A DNA stretch of 64,000 nt from Ornithinibacillus scapharcae TW25 (GCF_000190475.1 NZ_AEWH01000042.1:52236-116235); one strand, 5' to 3'; numbered from the stretch's first letter, positions 1 to 9,325 are shown. Program-made: numbers and translations. The notes: a model not told the origin generated them from the sequence alone.

Positions 1-4
1 GATT

Positions 5-45
5 AAAAGGGGGACTTAGGGTTGATTCTCTAGGTCCTTTTTAGT
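5..45 (+). terminator. Rho-independent terminator of a gene left of the window
   Basis: An inverted repeat (GGACTTAG with CTAGGTCC, one G-U pair, loop of about 10) is followed by a T-run. It most likely ends transcription of a plus-strand gene that lies outside the window. Confidence 0.55.
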
Positions 46-78
46 AGGAGACAAGTAAAAAATTGGGCTCAACACGAA

Positions 79-121
79 TGAAAGGAGGTAATCCTTATTA
101 ACTTAAGAATTCCTCCTTTTC
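79..121. terminator. Bidirectional terminator downstream of the DUF4179 gene
   Basis: AAAGGAGG at 81-88 pairs with CCTCCTTT at 112-119, with T-rich flanks on both strands. It closes the minus-strand sigma factor/DUF4179 operon, whose last stop codon is at 130. Confidence 0.6.
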
Positions 122-129
122 CTATATAA

Positions 130-1143
130 CTAATCCAAATGAATTGTCATTGGTGCCATTTTTACGATTTCAAGTGCCCCTCCTGATTCTTTTGAGTAGT
201 AAACTTGAGGTGTTAATGTCAAAGACGTAGCATTTGGGTCTAGTGAATAAATGGTCGCTCGCGACTCGCTCATAGCTCCGTCGTCATAGCTAATTCCACC
301 ATTCCCATCAACCTCATAAACATTCCCGAGATTATCTTTGACCTCCATCATTTCAACCGAAACAAATTTCCATGCTTGTAGAATAGATTGATCTACATAA
401 AATTCGTATTCTAATACAGCCGCCATCTCGGAATGTTCTAGTGACTTTATGACTAATTTTATACCGTTCTGTTCCATTGTTTGATTCAATAGTTGAACAT
501 CTGTTGATAGTTGCGCTAGTGTAAATTCAAAACTCCAACTGCCATCAAATTGTTTATCCGTATGGGTATTAATAAATGATCTTGGTTGCCATTGAATGAG
601 GATTTCTTCTGGGCTATCCCCTTTAAAGTGAGGTGTCACCTTTTCAATGCCGACATACGTCGTTTCATTAACTTTTTTAATGGAACCTGAACCACCGATA
701 CCGTTTGCTTGTTCCACTTGTAGATAGCCATTGGATCGAGGATTTTCTCCTAGCTCCTCTTCAGTTTGAATCGCATATGTCACTATCACATTTGTGCCAT
801 CATACACTGCGCTTTCAATCATTACATCAATACCATTACTTGTTTGAACCTCATTCACAACCGTGGACAAATCTACATACGTATCTGGCAGAGCTTCATC
901 CTCAAAATATGATAGGATGCTTTGAATAATAGGAAATTGGTTCGCAATCGCAGGTGTCAAAAAACTAGCAGTTACAACACTAACACCCAGGACTGCAACA
1001 GCAACATAGTGTACACTAAATCGTTTCCTCACTTTACTTCTGGACAACACATGCGTTTTTATTGCGCTTTTTCGTTCAGTGGATAACGGTTTTGGTTCAA
1101 TTTCATTTATATTTAAATCAAGCCATTTTCTTTCTTGATTCAT
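130..1143 (-). CDS. DUF4179 membrane protein, probable anti-sigma partner
   Basis: This 337-residue protein has a charged cytoplasmic N-terminus, one membrane segment at about residues 45-66, and a large extracytoplasmic region of beta-rich appearance, the architecture of the DUF4179 family. Its start overlaps the stop of the upstream ECF sigma factor by 4 bp, so the two are translationally coupled. In Bacillaceae, proteins coded directly after an ECF sigma factor with a single transmembrane helix usually act as its anti-sigma factor or sensor. That role here is inferred from position and topology; no classic zinc-binding anti-sigma motif is visible. Confidence 0.8.
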   Translation of the reverse strand: MNQERKWLDLNINEIEPKPLSTERKSAIKTHVLSRSKVRKRFSVHYVAVAVLGVSVVTASFLTPAIANQFPIIQSILSYFEDEALPDTYVDLSTVVNEVQTSNGIDVMIESAVYDGTNVIVTYAIQTEEELGENPRSNGYLQVEQANGIGGSGSIKKVNETTYVGIEKVTPHFKGDSPEEILIQWQPRSFINTHTDKQFDGSWSFEFTLAQLSTDVQLLNQTMEQNGIKLVIKSLEHSEMAAVLEYEFYVDQSILQAWKFVSVEMMEVKDNLGNVYEVDGNGGISYDDGAMSESRATIYSLDPNATSLTLTPQVYYSKESGGALEIVKMAPMTIHLD

Positions 1144-1703
1144 AGAAACCTCTCCTTTAGTTGTTTAGATTGTGCTAATTTCTTCTTCCCTCGATATAAT
1201 CGATTTTCTACAGCTGAAATGGATAGGTTGAGAGCCTCTGATATTTCAGCTGTAGATAAATATAGGGAATATTTCATCATAAAAATATCGCGGTCAATAT
1301 CTGGTAATGTACTCAGTGCAAGCAAAAGGGTATTCCTTTCCTCTTTCTTTAATACGTGCATCTGAACATCCTCCTGAGCTGGATGTTCAGTCAGAAATTC
1401 GTCGCTTTGTTCACGAGCTTGTAGCCTCTCAAGTTGACGAAATCGATCAATCGCTTTATATTTCGTGATCATCGCAATCCACTTTTTAAAGTCCTCAGCT
1501 TCTCCCTTAAACTGATTTGCATTCTGCCAAACGGTTAGAAACACATCATTAACACATTCCTCTACCGCTTCATTACTAATATTAGATAGAACTTTATAGC
1601 ATATCGCATGGACAAGGGATGAATATTGATCAATAACATATTCGAGCGAATCTTCTTTTTGCCGCTTTAAACGTTTAATAAAATTGGTATCATTACACTT
1701 CAT
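1140..1703 (-). CDS. ECF-type RNA polymerase sigma-70 factor
   Basis: The 187-residue protein has sigma region 2 at about residues 25-90 (EECVNDVFLTVWQ, then WIAMITKYKAIDRFR) and region 4 at about 125-180 (LSTAEISEALNLSISAVENR, then LYRGKKKL), the normal size and order for an ECF sigma factor. The ATG start has a strong AAGGAGTG ribosome site. It should direct RNA polymerase to a small regulon in response to an envelope signal relayed by the overlapping DUF4179 protein. The specific signal cannot be told from sequence. Confidence 0.88.
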   Translation of the reverse strand: MKCNDTNFIKRLKRQKEDSLEYVIDQYSSLVHAICYKVLSNISNEAVEECVNDVFLTVWQNANQFKGEAEDFKKWIAMITKYKAIDRFRQLERLQAREQSDEFLTEHPAQEDVQMHVLKKEERNTLLLALSTLPDIDRDIFMMKYSLYLSTAEISEALNLSISAVENRLYRGKKKLAQSKQLKERFL

Positions 1704-2103
1704 ATGGGCACTCCTTATCTAATTCGAAAAAGCTTTTTCACTTCATATATCGAATCTCGGAAACAAAACCTCTCAAATTTATTAAAAGTTAGTTCAATAG
1801 ATTAAACGTCAACATACTCAAGTAATAACTACTTTTCAACGAAAAATTCTCCATTCACAGCAACTAATTATCTATCCTAGGATAAGAGAAAACGAGTGAT
1901 ATCCCGATTGATTTTTCCAACTATGAAGAAGGAAAATCGGTCGAGAAGACCATGAATGAATTAAATGCTAAGATGGGTAATACCACCTTTTGAGTTTTTC
2001 ATAGTTTTCACCCTTGACTATAGTGTAACTAGATACTTTAAAATGACAATTATAAAATTGTGATGAGCCATGACAATAGGAAGTAAAATTAGGAGGTCTA
2101 ACA
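1704..2103. other. 400-bp intergenic region between divergent genes
   Basis: The left part should hold the promoter of the minus-strand sigma factor operon; I see no convincing ECF-type motif there. At about 1910-1993 on the plus strand is an open stretch ending in TGA that reads DFSNYEEGKSVEKTMNELNA and a few more residues. It has no start codon and looks like the C-terminal scrap of a lost gene. The right end holds the promoter of the acetyltransferase gene. Confidence 0.4.
2014..2042 (+). promoter_or_regulatory. SigA-type promoter of the GNAT gene
   Basis: TTGACT at 2014-2019 and TTTAAA at 2037-2042 are separated by 17 bp, about 60 bp upstream of the TTG start of the acetyltransferase. 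Confidence 0.5.
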
Positions 2104-2643
2104 TTGAACTGGTATGAAGAATTAAAATCATATTTTCCAGAAGAAGAAATGAAATCGAAAGCACAGTTGGATTGTTTATTAAAGGAAAGAGGAGATATTT
2201 ACTATAAAGAAGAAGGTCCATATCATATTGCAATATACAGTGAATTCCCTGATTTTATTTTTATTGATTTCCTATGGGTCTCGGAAAAATCGAGAGGGAA
2301 GGGAATTGGAAGAAAAGTTATTGAAACATTAAAAGAGAAAAATAAACCAATTATAATAGAAGTTGAACCGATTGATAAAAATGAACCCGACACGGAACGT
2401 AGGCTTCGTTTTTATAGGAAGTTGGATTTTAAGTTGGCAGAATCCATCGATTATATGTTTCAAGCATTTGTGGCCAAATCGGAAACAAAGCTGGAAATTA
2501 TGTATTGGTCAAACAGAGATATAACAGAAAGAGAAATTTTTGAAAATATGAATACAGTCTATAAGGAAATTCATACTTATAAAGTTGAGGAAATTTATCA
2601 AGTAGTCCCCAAAAAGGCAAAAGAGGTAATTCGTTTACTATAA
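2104..2643 (+). CDS. GNAT family N-acetyltransferase
   Basis: The 179-residue protein carries a GNAT core: the acetyl-CoA binding loop is at about residues 63-72 (SEKSRGKGIG, the R/Q-x-x-G-x-G/A signature), followed by the helix, and the later strand-helix ends in RRLRFYRKLDF. The C-terminal 50 residues are an extension of unknown use. The TTG start is chosen because AGGAGG lies 7 bp upstream and no ATG precedes the conserved region. It is monocistronic between its own promoter and a terminator. The substrate is unknown. Confidence 0.8.
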   Translation: MNWYEELKSYFPEEEMKSKAQLDCLLKERGDIYYKEEGPYHIAIYSEFPDFIFIDFLWVSEKSRGKGIGRKVIETLKEKNKPIIIEVEPIDKNEPDTERRLRFYRKLDFKLAESIDYMFQAFVAKSETKLEIMYWSNRDITEREIFENMNTVYKEIHTYKVEEIYQVVPKKAKEVIRLL

Positions 2644-2740
2644 AAAGGCGTGTAAATCTAATATATATAAAACACATGGACCAGCCTTAAATGAATAAAA
2701 CCTTTGTGAAAAGTGTGCTATAGATTTCTTTAGCTATAAG

Positions 2741-2775
2741 AAAGTCGATTATTCAATTTGGTAATCGGCTTTTTT
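2741..2775 (+). terminator. Rho-independent terminator after the GNAT gene
   Basis: AAAGTCGATTA at 2741-2751 pairs with TAATCGGCTTT at 2762-2772 (one G-U pair) and is followed by a T-run. Confidence 0.8.
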
Positions 2776-2839
2776 ATATTTACCTAGCAAATAGGAGTAA
2801 AACTCTTGTTCAAAAATCTATTTTAATGAAGAAAGTCAT

Positions 2840-2891
2840 TAAAAATGATTATCAATTTCATCAATAATCTACTTATTGAGAATTATTATCA
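2840..2891 (+). promoter_or_regulatory. Two Fur boxes
   Basis: TGAGAATTATTATCA at 2877-2891 matches the Fur 7-1-7 consensus TGATAATNATTATCA with one mismatch. TAAAAATGATTATCA at 2840-2854 matches it with two. They lie 35 and 72 bp upstream of the reductase start, so iron-dependent repression by Fur is strongly expected. Iron control fits the siderophore-type genes that follow. Confidence 0.8.
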
Positions 2892-2925
2892 GTATTTAGC
2901 AGGTTGACTTATTTAGGGGGATAAC

Positions 2926-3976
2926 ATGGAGATATTTGATGTGACAATTATTGGTGGCGGTCCTGCCGGTTTATATAGTGCTTTCTATAGTGGTTTACGA
3001 AATATGAAAACTAAAATTATTGAGGTACAACCTGCCCTAGGTGGAAAAGTGAATACATATCCTGAGAAGGTTTTATGGGATGTAGGTGGGATTCCAACAA
3101 TCCAGGCACATCAATTTGTTCAAAATTTAATAAATCAAGCGAATACTTTTTTACCGACAATATGTCTCAATACTAAAGTGGAACAGATAAAGAAACAAGA
3201 TAATATGTTTGTCATATCAACGAATACAAAAGAAGTTCATTATTCTAAAACAATCATTGTAGCTGTTGGTGGAGGTATATTAAATCCAATTAAGTTTGAA
3301 ATTGAAGGCTCTGAAAAATATGAAATGACAAACTTGCAGTATACGATTTCTGGAACGCTACCGTAATAAAAGAGTTCTTGTATCTGGTGGTGGAAACGGA
3401 GCAATTGATTGGGCAGTCGAACTGCTATCCGTTGCAAGTGAAGTCGTTCTTATCTATCGCAAAGAACAATTAACTGCCCACGAATCTCAGGTTAAGATAC
3501 TAAAAGATCACGGGGTGCAAATAAAGCTTCATGCAGAAATACAGTCATTTGTACCAAATGATAAGCAAACAGCAATTGAACAAGTTATCATTTCACAAAA
3601 TGGACAGGCCACTCCATTACAAGTTGGTGAAGTTTTGATTTGCCATGGGTTTAATCGTGAAGAATCATTAACGTTTGCTGATGATATAAAACCTCAACGC
3701 AAGGATGAATATTATTTAGTTAGTCAAGGTCAATGTAAAACATCAGTTCCAGGGATTTTTGGTGCTGGTGATATTATCTCGTATGACGACAAAGTGAGTT
3801 TAATAGTAGGTACTTTTCAAGATGCAGTTCTTGCAGTCAACAACGCTAAAATGTATATCGATCCACAGGCCAGCCAATATGCAATGGTTTCCTCGCATAA
3901 CGAAAAATTTAAAGAGAAAAATATAGCTTTCACAAAAGAAATATTATCCCACCGAAGCAATTGGCTCGAATTTTAG
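2926..3976 (+). pseudogene. Ferredoxin/flavodoxin-NADP reductase type 2, frameshifted
   Basis: Two frames together encode a type 2 ferredoxin-NADP reductase of the thioredoxin-reductase-like flavoprotein class (YumC/YcgT family). The first frame (2926-3366) has the FAD motif GGGPAGLYSAFYSGLR; the second (open from 3365, +1 frame) has the NADPH motif VSGGGNGAIDW and the C-terminal FAD motif GIFGAGDI. The break lies near 3345-3355, where family comparison suggests a net loss of about 5 nt, so it is not a homopolymer error. The 3' end also seems to have lost its native stop: the last 10 or so residues run into the truncated ABC ATPase. Iron-regulated paralogues of this family reduce ferric siderophores; that role is inferred from the Fur boxes and neighbour. 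Confidence 0.8.
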
Positions 3977-4533
3977 GGCTTCTTCCACAATCTCCTGTTG
4001 TACCAGATGGGATTACTGTAGCGGATTTAGTCGGTAGAGGCAGGTTTCCACATCAATCCTTATTCAGTGGATGGTCCAAGAAAGATTATGAAGCTGTGGA
4101 AGAAGCGATGGAATTTATGAACATAACAGAGTTTGCAGATTATGACATTGATGAGCTTTCAGGTGGACAAAGACAGCGTGTTTGGATTGCTATGGCACTT
4201 GCACAACAGACCGATATCCTATTTCTAGATGAACCTACTACCTTTTTAGATATCACGTATCAGGTAGAAATATTAGACCTATTAACAAATTTAAACCGAA
4301 AGTACAATACAACAATTGTGATGGTATTACACGATATTAACTTATCAGCTCGTTATGCAGACCATCTATTTGCTGTAAAGGAAGGGCAGCTAGTTGCAGA
4401 AGGTAAACCTACTGAAGTCCTAACTAGTGAACTAGTAAAATCTGTTTTTGATCTAAATTGTGTTGTCATTTCTGACCCAATCTCTGATACTCCATTAATT
4501 ATTCCTAAAGGTCGCTATCATGTAAAAGATTGA
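3946..4533 (+). pseudogene. FecE/FhuC-type iron-siderophore ABC ATPase, N-terminus missing
   Basis: The frame encodes the C-terminal two thirds of a ferric-siderophore importer ATPase: Q-loop region (GLLPQSPVVPDGITVADLVG), ABC signature LSGGQRQR, Walker B ILFLDEPTTFLD and the switch His in VLHDINLSARYADH. About 70-75 residues with the Walker A motif are absent. The upstream sequence is instead the tail of the reductase, so a deletion has joined the two genes near 3940-3950. Without Walker A it cannot bind ATP normally. No permease or binding-protein genes remain nearby, so the import system has been lost here. Confidence 0.82.
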
Positions 4534-4571
4534 TTTACATGGAGATGTGAGATATATAGGGATCTAGAAAG

Positions 4572-4612
4572 AAAAAGTCGAATTTCCAATCCGAAAATCG
4601 GCCTTTTTTATT
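4572..4612 (+). terminator. Terminator after the iron locus
   Basis: An imperfect hairpin (AAAGTCGA with TCGGCCTTT, one bulge) is followed by a run of six T. Arm sequences resemble those of the terminator at 2741. Confidence 0.55.
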
Positions 4613-4743
4613 ACCACTTAATCAATAAGTAATAATTGCAAACCTTACATTAGTAAAATAATAATATTACAATGTATAAGTTTACTTTACATTTATAAAT
4701 AAATAATTTATTATAGTTATATAAGGAAAGGAAGGTATTAGAT

Positions 4744-4983
4744 GTGAAAAAAGACTTCGGAGATTCTATTCAAAATAAAGTGTATGAACACAGGGTGTTA
4801 AGAAGAATGTCACAAAAGGAGTTAGCTGAAGCTGTAGGCGTGTCTAAACAAACCATTTTTGTGATGGAGAAAAATAATTACTCCCCTTCTCTTGTCTTAG
4901 CTTTTCGAATTGCTGATTTTTTTAATGTAGATGTTAACGATATTTTTACTTATGTGAAAGGTAGTGATCAAAATGAAATTTGA
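4744..4983 (+). CDS. XRE family helix-turn-helix regulator
   Basis: This 79-residue protein is essentially one Cro/CI-type DNA-binding domain: [20 protein letters not shown] is the HTH at about residues 20-40, followed by [20 protein letters not shown]. It resembles the YozG/YgzD small repressors that pair with a membrane protein. Translation starts at GTG (the overlapping ATG is followed at once by a stop), after an AAGGAAAGGAAGG ribosome site. It overlaps the next gene, so the two form a regulator/membrane-protein pair. Confidence 0.82.
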   Translation: MKKDFGDSIQNKVYEHRVLRRMSQKELAEAVGVSKQTIFVMEKNNYSPSLVLAFRIADFFNVDVNDIFTYVKGSDQNEI

Positions 4984-5326
4984 GTCTATCTCAGAAGTAT
5001 CAAATATACTCTTTGACCCTTTAAGAATCTGGGCGGAAAATTCAACTTATAATTGGAACATTCTTATTGGTAGTGGTCTTGCATTGATTTTAGTCGGAGG
5101 GATTCTTGTATACGTATATCAACGAAAGATGGGTAAGTCGGACGAGAGAACAAGCCCAATTTTTTTAAAAAGCTCCCTTATTATGCTATGTAGTGTAATA
5201 TTATGCGATTTGATCTTTCCGAAAGAATATATGTGGGAGATTTTCTTCTTATTTAAATATTCTCTTGCGTTCCTGGCGTCAGGAATATATCTAGCTATTC
5301 AATATAATAGAGATTTTTTAAATTAA
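4973..5326 (+). CDS. Small four-helix membrane protein next to XRE regulator
   Basis: The 117-residue protein has three to four hydrophobic segments (about residues 22-47, 63-82 and 88-107) and a central [11 protein letters not shown] motif. That motif is typical of DUF2178/DUF3796-like membrane proteins coded after small XRE repressors. ATG 4973 is preferred over the upstream GTG 4964 because AAAGGTAG is correctly placed. It starts 11 bp inside the regulator gene, so the two are coupled. Function unknown. Confidence 0.65.
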   Translation: MKFESISEVSNILFDPLRIWAENSTYNWNILIGSGLALILVGGILVYVYQRKMGKSDERTSPIFLKSSLIMLCSVILCDLIFPKEYMWEIFFLFKYSLAFLASGIYLAIQYNRDFLN

Positions 5327-5443
5327 ATAATTATAGATAGCAAACTTTCCATATCATCAATTATAAGGAATAATTTAACAAGAAGATTGGGATTGTTAGG
5401 CCTTTATAGTATTGGAGGGTTAAAAATAATTGGAGGCTTGAAA

Positions 5444-5839
5444 ATGAGTAAATCTCTTAGAGTTTTATTTCTACTAACAGATATTGGTTTTATTATTTAT
5501 TGGGTAGTTACTTTCTTTGAATTAATCCCAAAGGAGTATCTGTATCAAGATTATCAAAATGAGTTATTAGTAATCTGGAATTGGTCATTTTTCCCTCTAG
5601 ACATTTTGATTTCTGTAACTGGAATTGCAAGTATCTATTTACATAGACAAAAAAATGCAAAATGGGAATCCTTTGCATTATTATCACTTACACTTACTTT
5701 TTGTTCTGGGTTACAAGCTATTGTTTTTTGGATTATCAAGCTTGACTTTGACCTTATGTGGTGGATACCGAATCTCTATCTATTACTATATCCATTATTT
5801 TATATTCCTTCTTTACTAAAACCGAATCGTGATAGATAA
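5444..5839 (+). CDS. YvaD-like DUF5360 membrane protein
   Basis: This 131-residue protein has four predicted membrane helices (about residues 5-25, 42-68, 75-98 and 103-122) and resembles B. subtilis YvaD (DUF5360), whose function is unknown. The start at ATG 5444 follows TTGGAGG at good spacing; the open frame extends upstream without a better site. It probably belongs to the transcript of the XRE/membrane pair, about 115 bp upstream. Confidence 0.7.
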   Translation: MSKSLRVLFLLTDIGFIIYWVVTFFELIPKEYLYQDYQNELLVIWNWSFFPLDILISVTGIASIYLHRQKNAKWESFALLSLTLTFCSGLQAIVFWIIKLDFDLMWWIPNLYLLLYPLFYIPSLLKPNRDR

Positions 5840-6087
5840 CATTCATGACTTTATAGAGAAGAATTACATGTATAATGCTAAGAGAAGCTGTTGTTGTACA
5901 ATGCCACCAATTTTTTGGGAGGCATTTATCTTTTCTTGTGAAATAGCAGCCTCATTGATGCCAATAGTCCAACACTTTTTTTAGAATAACTATTCCTAAT
6001 CGGACTTCTTCTATCCCAAAAAACATCCAGACTTTAACAATGTTATTAGGTTTAGTTTAATTATTATGAGATAAAATAACGATTCTC
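5840..6087. other. Intergenic stretch without recognised features
   Basis: There is no open frame of note. A short inverted repeat around 5890-5930 (TGCCACC, loop, GGAGGCA) has no T-run behind it and no clear role. Confidence 0.3.
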
Positions 6088-6115
6088 TGAAACTTTCTTA
6101 AAACTTTCCCGTCTA
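6088..6115 (+). promoter_or_regulatory. ECF sigma autoregulatory promoter
   Basis: TGAAAC at 6088-6093, a 16-bp spacer and CGTCTA at 6110-6115 match the promoter class read by Bacillus ECF sigma factors such as SigW and SigM. It sits 31 bp upstream of the start of an ECF sigma gene, so positive autoregulation is likely. Confidence 0.75.
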
Positions 6116-6146
6116 TATATAAATCCGTAAAAGGGGGGTGTACTCC

Positions 6147-6671
6147 ATGGGGCAACAATTAGAGGACCAAGTAAAGATACTATACGCGCAATACCATAAC
6201 GAAATATTTACTTACATATTACTCATGATTGGTGAGAGACAGCAAGCAAAGGATCTAATGCAGGATACCTTTGTAAAAGTATTTATAAATTGGGAGCGTT
6301 TCAGGGGCCAATCCTCCCCGAAAACATGGATTTATCACATAGCCCGGAATGTAACGATAGACTACATACGAAAGAAACATCCCGTCTCCTATTATTTGGA
6401 TTATTATTCTCCTATTCATTCCAAACAACCAACACCAGAAGAGAGCCTCGAATTAAATGAAGATATTGCCCTGCTTCACCGCGCACTCTTGAAGCTAAAC
6501 AGACCTACCCGAGATGTTATCGTGTTACGGAAAATCATGGAATTCTCTATAAAAGAGACTGCTCTAGTTCTAGACTGGAAGGAAAGTCGAGTGAAAACAG
6601 TCTTACACCGTGGACTTGAAGCACTTCGAAAAGAGTTAGTAGAGGAGGGATTTACCAATGAAACGGTATGA
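6147..6671 (+). CDS. ECF-type RNA polymerase sigma-70 factor
   Basis: The 174-residue protein has region 2 at about residues 12-85 (QAKDLMQDTFVKVF, then TWIYHIARNVTIDYIR) and region 4 at about 110-165 (DVIVLRKIMEFSIKETALVL, then RVKTVLHRGLEALR). ATG 6147 follows AAGGGGGG at 8 bp; a GTG 9 bp earlier lies inside that ribosome site. The gene overlaps the next by 14 bp. An ECF-type promoter precedes it. It is a separate cassette from the sigma factor at 1140-1703 and belongs to a different ECF subgroup. Confidence 0.9.
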   Translation: MGQQLEDQVKILYAQYHNEIFTYILLMIGERQQAKDLMQDTFVKVFINWERFRGQSSPKTWIYHIARNVTIDYIRKKHPVSYYLDYYSPIHSKQPTPEESLELNEDIALLHRALLKLNRPTRDVIVLRKIMEFSIKETALVLDWKESRVKTVLHRGLEALRKELVEEGFTNETV

Positions 6672-7785
6672 AGAACAATCAAATCTTGATAAGGACTTAA
6701 AAAAATTACGAAATAACCGGTTGACGCAGGGTGAATCCTTAGAATCCTATCATATCATTCTATCAAGGCTAAATCAGAAGGATAAACAAGAAAAAAAACC
6801 GCTTTCCTATAGCCGATTAACGGTTACTTTAGCCACCATTATTGTTCTAATTTCTGTAAGCTGGATTATTTTTAGCCAGCAGCAGCATCTAGCAACCTCC
6901 ATATCTAACCAAATGGACGGAATTGAACTCGAATTGACAATTGATAAAAGTACGTATTCCTTAGACGATAATTTTGTAGCAACTATAACGATCACGAACC
7001 ATAACGGTACAGCTAAAGAAATCTATGTCCCTGTTCCGATTGATATAGAAGCAGGTATCTCAGCGGTTATGGTAGAAAAGAGGGGGCAAATGTTATATCA
7101 GCTTTTAACTCCACAATCTAACCAGGAGCATTCTAATTTAAAGGGACGTTCGTTTTATGACTATGCCCTTGTCAAAATAGGACCTCATGAAACGATTAAG
7201 CAGGATTTCCAATGGGATATGAAACTGATTAAACAAGAAAACAGAAAAGTTATTGCTGCAGACCGTGGAGAATATACACTTAGTTCCTTTATTGTATTGG
7301 ATGAGTTACATCAGCAGCTAGAATATTACGAACCTGAGAACCAGTTAATCTCAAAACTTACTTTTAGAATAACTGATGATACACCAGAATCGGATGTATA
7401 CACTAGTGCCAACTGCCCTGAAGGGTATATTCCTTGTGTCAATGCTATAGCAGGGAGTAGCGCTGTGAAAGTTTTTAATGGTACGAGTACACTTAATAGA
7501 GAAGACGGAAGCATGATGATGGGGGATTTTTTTCAAGGTGATATTGAAAAGAATTTAGATACACTGAAGGTGAATAAAAGTGACATGGTTACATTGGAAT
7601 TTATTAATCATGATCCTAACAAATTAAGCGTCTATATGCTGGAAAAGGAAGAAAAAGTGAAAAAGGTAAATATTAAGCAGAATGCCTTTACGGCACCAGA
7701 TAAATCTGGGACATATATTTATGAAATAGTCGGGGAATACGCACATGGGATTGTAAACCATTATGTGAAAGTCAGGGTGAAATAG
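6658..7785 (+). CDS. Single-pass membrane protein with BsuPI-like domain, probable anti-sigma factor
   Basis: This 375-residue protein has a cytoplasmic head of about 45 residues, one membrane helix at about 46-68, and an outer region. Residues 80-230 look like a BsuPI/Ig-like beta domain (ELELTIDKSTYSLDDNF, then IGPHETIKQDFQWD), and residues 250-375 form a second, cupredoxin-like beta domain ending KSGTYIYEIVGEY. Overlap with the sigma gene implies coupling. Acting as the membrane sensor and anti-sigma partner is an inference; no zinc-binding HxxxCxxC motif is present in the head. Confidence 0.7.
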   Translation: MKRYEEQSNLDKDLKKLRNNRLTQGESLESYHIILSRLNQKDKQEKKPLSYSRLTVTLATIIVLISVSWIIFSQQQHLATSISNQMDGIELELTIDKSTYSLDDNFVATITITNHNGTAKEIYVPVPIDIEAGISAVMVEKRGQMLYQLLTPQSNQEHSNLKGRSFYDYALVKIGPHETIKQDFQWDMKLIKQENRKVIAADRGEYTLSSFIVLDELHQQLEYYEPENQLISKLTFRITDDTPESDVYTSANCPEGYIPCVNAIAGSSAVKVFNGTSTLNREDGSMMMGDFFQGDIEKNLDTLKVNKSDMVTLEFINHDPNKLSVYMLEKEEKVKKVNIKQNAFTAPDKSGTYIYEIVGEYAHGIVNHYVKVRVK

Positions 7786-7803
7786 TTTTGTATGATAACA
7801 CAA

Positions 7804-7836
7804 AAAAACAGCCAAGCTCATATACTTGGCTGTTTA
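7804..7836. terminator. Bidirectional terminator
   Basis: AACAGCCAAG pairs with CTTGGCTGTT around an 8-nt loop, with A- and T-rich flanks. It lies between the convergent anti-sigma and spoVR genes and can serve both. Confidence 0.85.
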
Positions 7837-7847
7837 CTACTTTGTAT

Positions 7848-9248
7848 TTATCTCCTAAAAACCCGATCCCCATCATAACTATAAACTGTCAGCTTATCAT
7901 CCACATATGTCTCCAAATAAACCTTCCTACCCCATAATTGATGAATATAAGGCAGTACATTTTCTAAATAATGTAGATCAAGCTCCATACCCTCGTATCC
8001 GTGAACCAAATACAATTCACCATTACGCATATAATCTCCATCCACTACTGTAATATATGGGAACCCCCCATTGACCCGCATCGAAACTAACTGTTCACGG
8101 ACGTTTTCATAGTCTTTATCTGATATTTTGTAATACGGTCCTTGCTTTTCAAATAGATACAAGTCCTCTCGTTCTACCAAGTCCTTTGTTAGATAGTTCC
8201 GGATAAATGAAATATCCGATTCTATCTCACGTACTTCAAACATTTTCTCACGACCATATCCTGGCTTAACACCCCGTGCTATCATCTCTTCAGTTGGATT
8301 ATTATAGCGTTCCTCAATATCCTCAAAGATTTTCAAGCCTAAATAATAGGGGTTGATTTGTTGTTTGGATGGCTGCACGACGGCGGAGTTTAGTTTGGCG
8401 AATTCTACGGTTTCATCGGATGTTAAGTCTAGTTCGCGCATGATGCGTTGGTGCCAGTAGGAAGCCCAGCCTTCATTCATGATTTTCGTCTCAAGCTGCG
8501 GCCAGAAGTATAACATCTCCTCCCGCATCATCGTCAGTATATCCCGTTGCCAGTCTTCTAACTCTCTACTATATTGTTCAATGAATAGGAGTAAATCCTT
8601 CTCAGGTCTTGGAGGAAGTTTCTTTTTTCGATTTACTTTCGGCATAGTCTCTTCCGGCTTTTCATCCATATCCCAAAGATCATCATATGGTGTTTGAGCC
8701 TTCTTGATTGGGGATTCCTCTTCTTCCCATTTATACTGTGGTAGCTTTGGGCGAACGATAGAAGGATCAATATGTTCCTGAATAGCCAGGACAGCATCTA
8801 GGAATTTTTCTACCTCACCCTTCCCATGAAGAATCTCATATTCTGCAATTCTTTCCGCTGTTGCCGTCATGCTCTCTACCATATCTCTCCTCGTATTGGA
8901 AAAACGAACATTGTTTTTAAAGAAGTCACAGTGCGCAAGGACATGCGCGATAATGAGTTTGTTTTGAATTAAGCTATTTGTATTTAATAAAAATGCGTAA
9001 CATGGATCAGAGTTGATAACTAACTCATAGATTTGACTCAGTCCTAAATCATATTGTAACTTCATTCGATGAAATTGTTTTCCAAAGCTCCAATGAGAGA
9101 AACGGGTCGGCATCCCATACGCTCCAAACGTATAGATTATATCAGCAGGACAAATTTCATATCGCATTGGATAAAAGTCCAATCCAAATCCAACAGCAAT
9201 TTCCGTAATTTCTTCTATGGCTTTATGAAGTTCTTTCGAATCGGTCAA
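7848..9248 (-). CDS. spoVR: SpoVR family sporulation protein
   Basis: The 466-residue protein matches the length and character of SpoVR (468 residues in B. subtilis), a conserved protein needed for normal spore cortex formation. Recognisable stretches are [11 protein letters not shown] near the N-terminus, [16 protein letters not shown] at about 270 and [17 protein letters not shown] at about 310. Translation probably starts at TTG 9248, 7 bp after GGAGGG; the frame runs on to another TTG at 9263 that precedes the ribosome site. SpoVR genes co-occur with yhbH and prkA; here those lie 4-7 kb away on the same strand, separated by znuA-like and htpG genes. Confidence 0.93.
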   Translation of the reverse strand: MTDSKELHKAIEEITEIAVGFGLDFYPMRYEICPADIIYTFGAYGMPTRFSHWSFGKQFHRMKLQYDLGLSQIYELVINSDPCYAFLLNTNSLIQNKLIIAHVLAHCDFFKNNVRFSNTRRDMVESMTATAERIAEYEILHGKGEVEKFLDAVLAIQEHIDPSIVRPKLPQYKWEEEESPIKKAQTPYDDLWDMDEKPEETMPKVNRKKKLPPRPEKDLLLFIEQYSRELEDWQRDILTMMREEMLYFWPQLETKIMNEGWASYWHQRIMRELDLTSDETVEFAKLNSAVVQPSKQQINPYYLGLKIFEDIEERYNNPTEEMIARGVKPGYGREKMFEVREIESDISFIRNYLTKDLVEREDLYLFEKQGPYYKISDKDYENVREQLVSMRVNGGFPYITVVDGDYMRNGELYLVHGYEGMELDLHYLENVLPYIHQLWGRKVYLETYVDDKLTVYSYDGDRVFRR

Positions 9249-9276
9249 TGGTGATCCCTCCAAATAAGCTTTTTAT

Positions 9277-9305
9277 AGTTTATGAGAGAAAGTTGGAATG
9301 ATGAA
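9277..9305 (-). promoter_or_regulatory. Possible SigE promoter of spoVR
   Basis: On the minus strand CATAAACT (9277-9284) resembles the SigE -10 element CATACANT, with a weak TTCATCA-like -35 element 14 bp upstream. SigE control is known for spoVR in B. subtilis; the match here is modest. Confidence 0.35.
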
Positions 9306-9325
9306 CGTGGTACAAGAATAAACAT

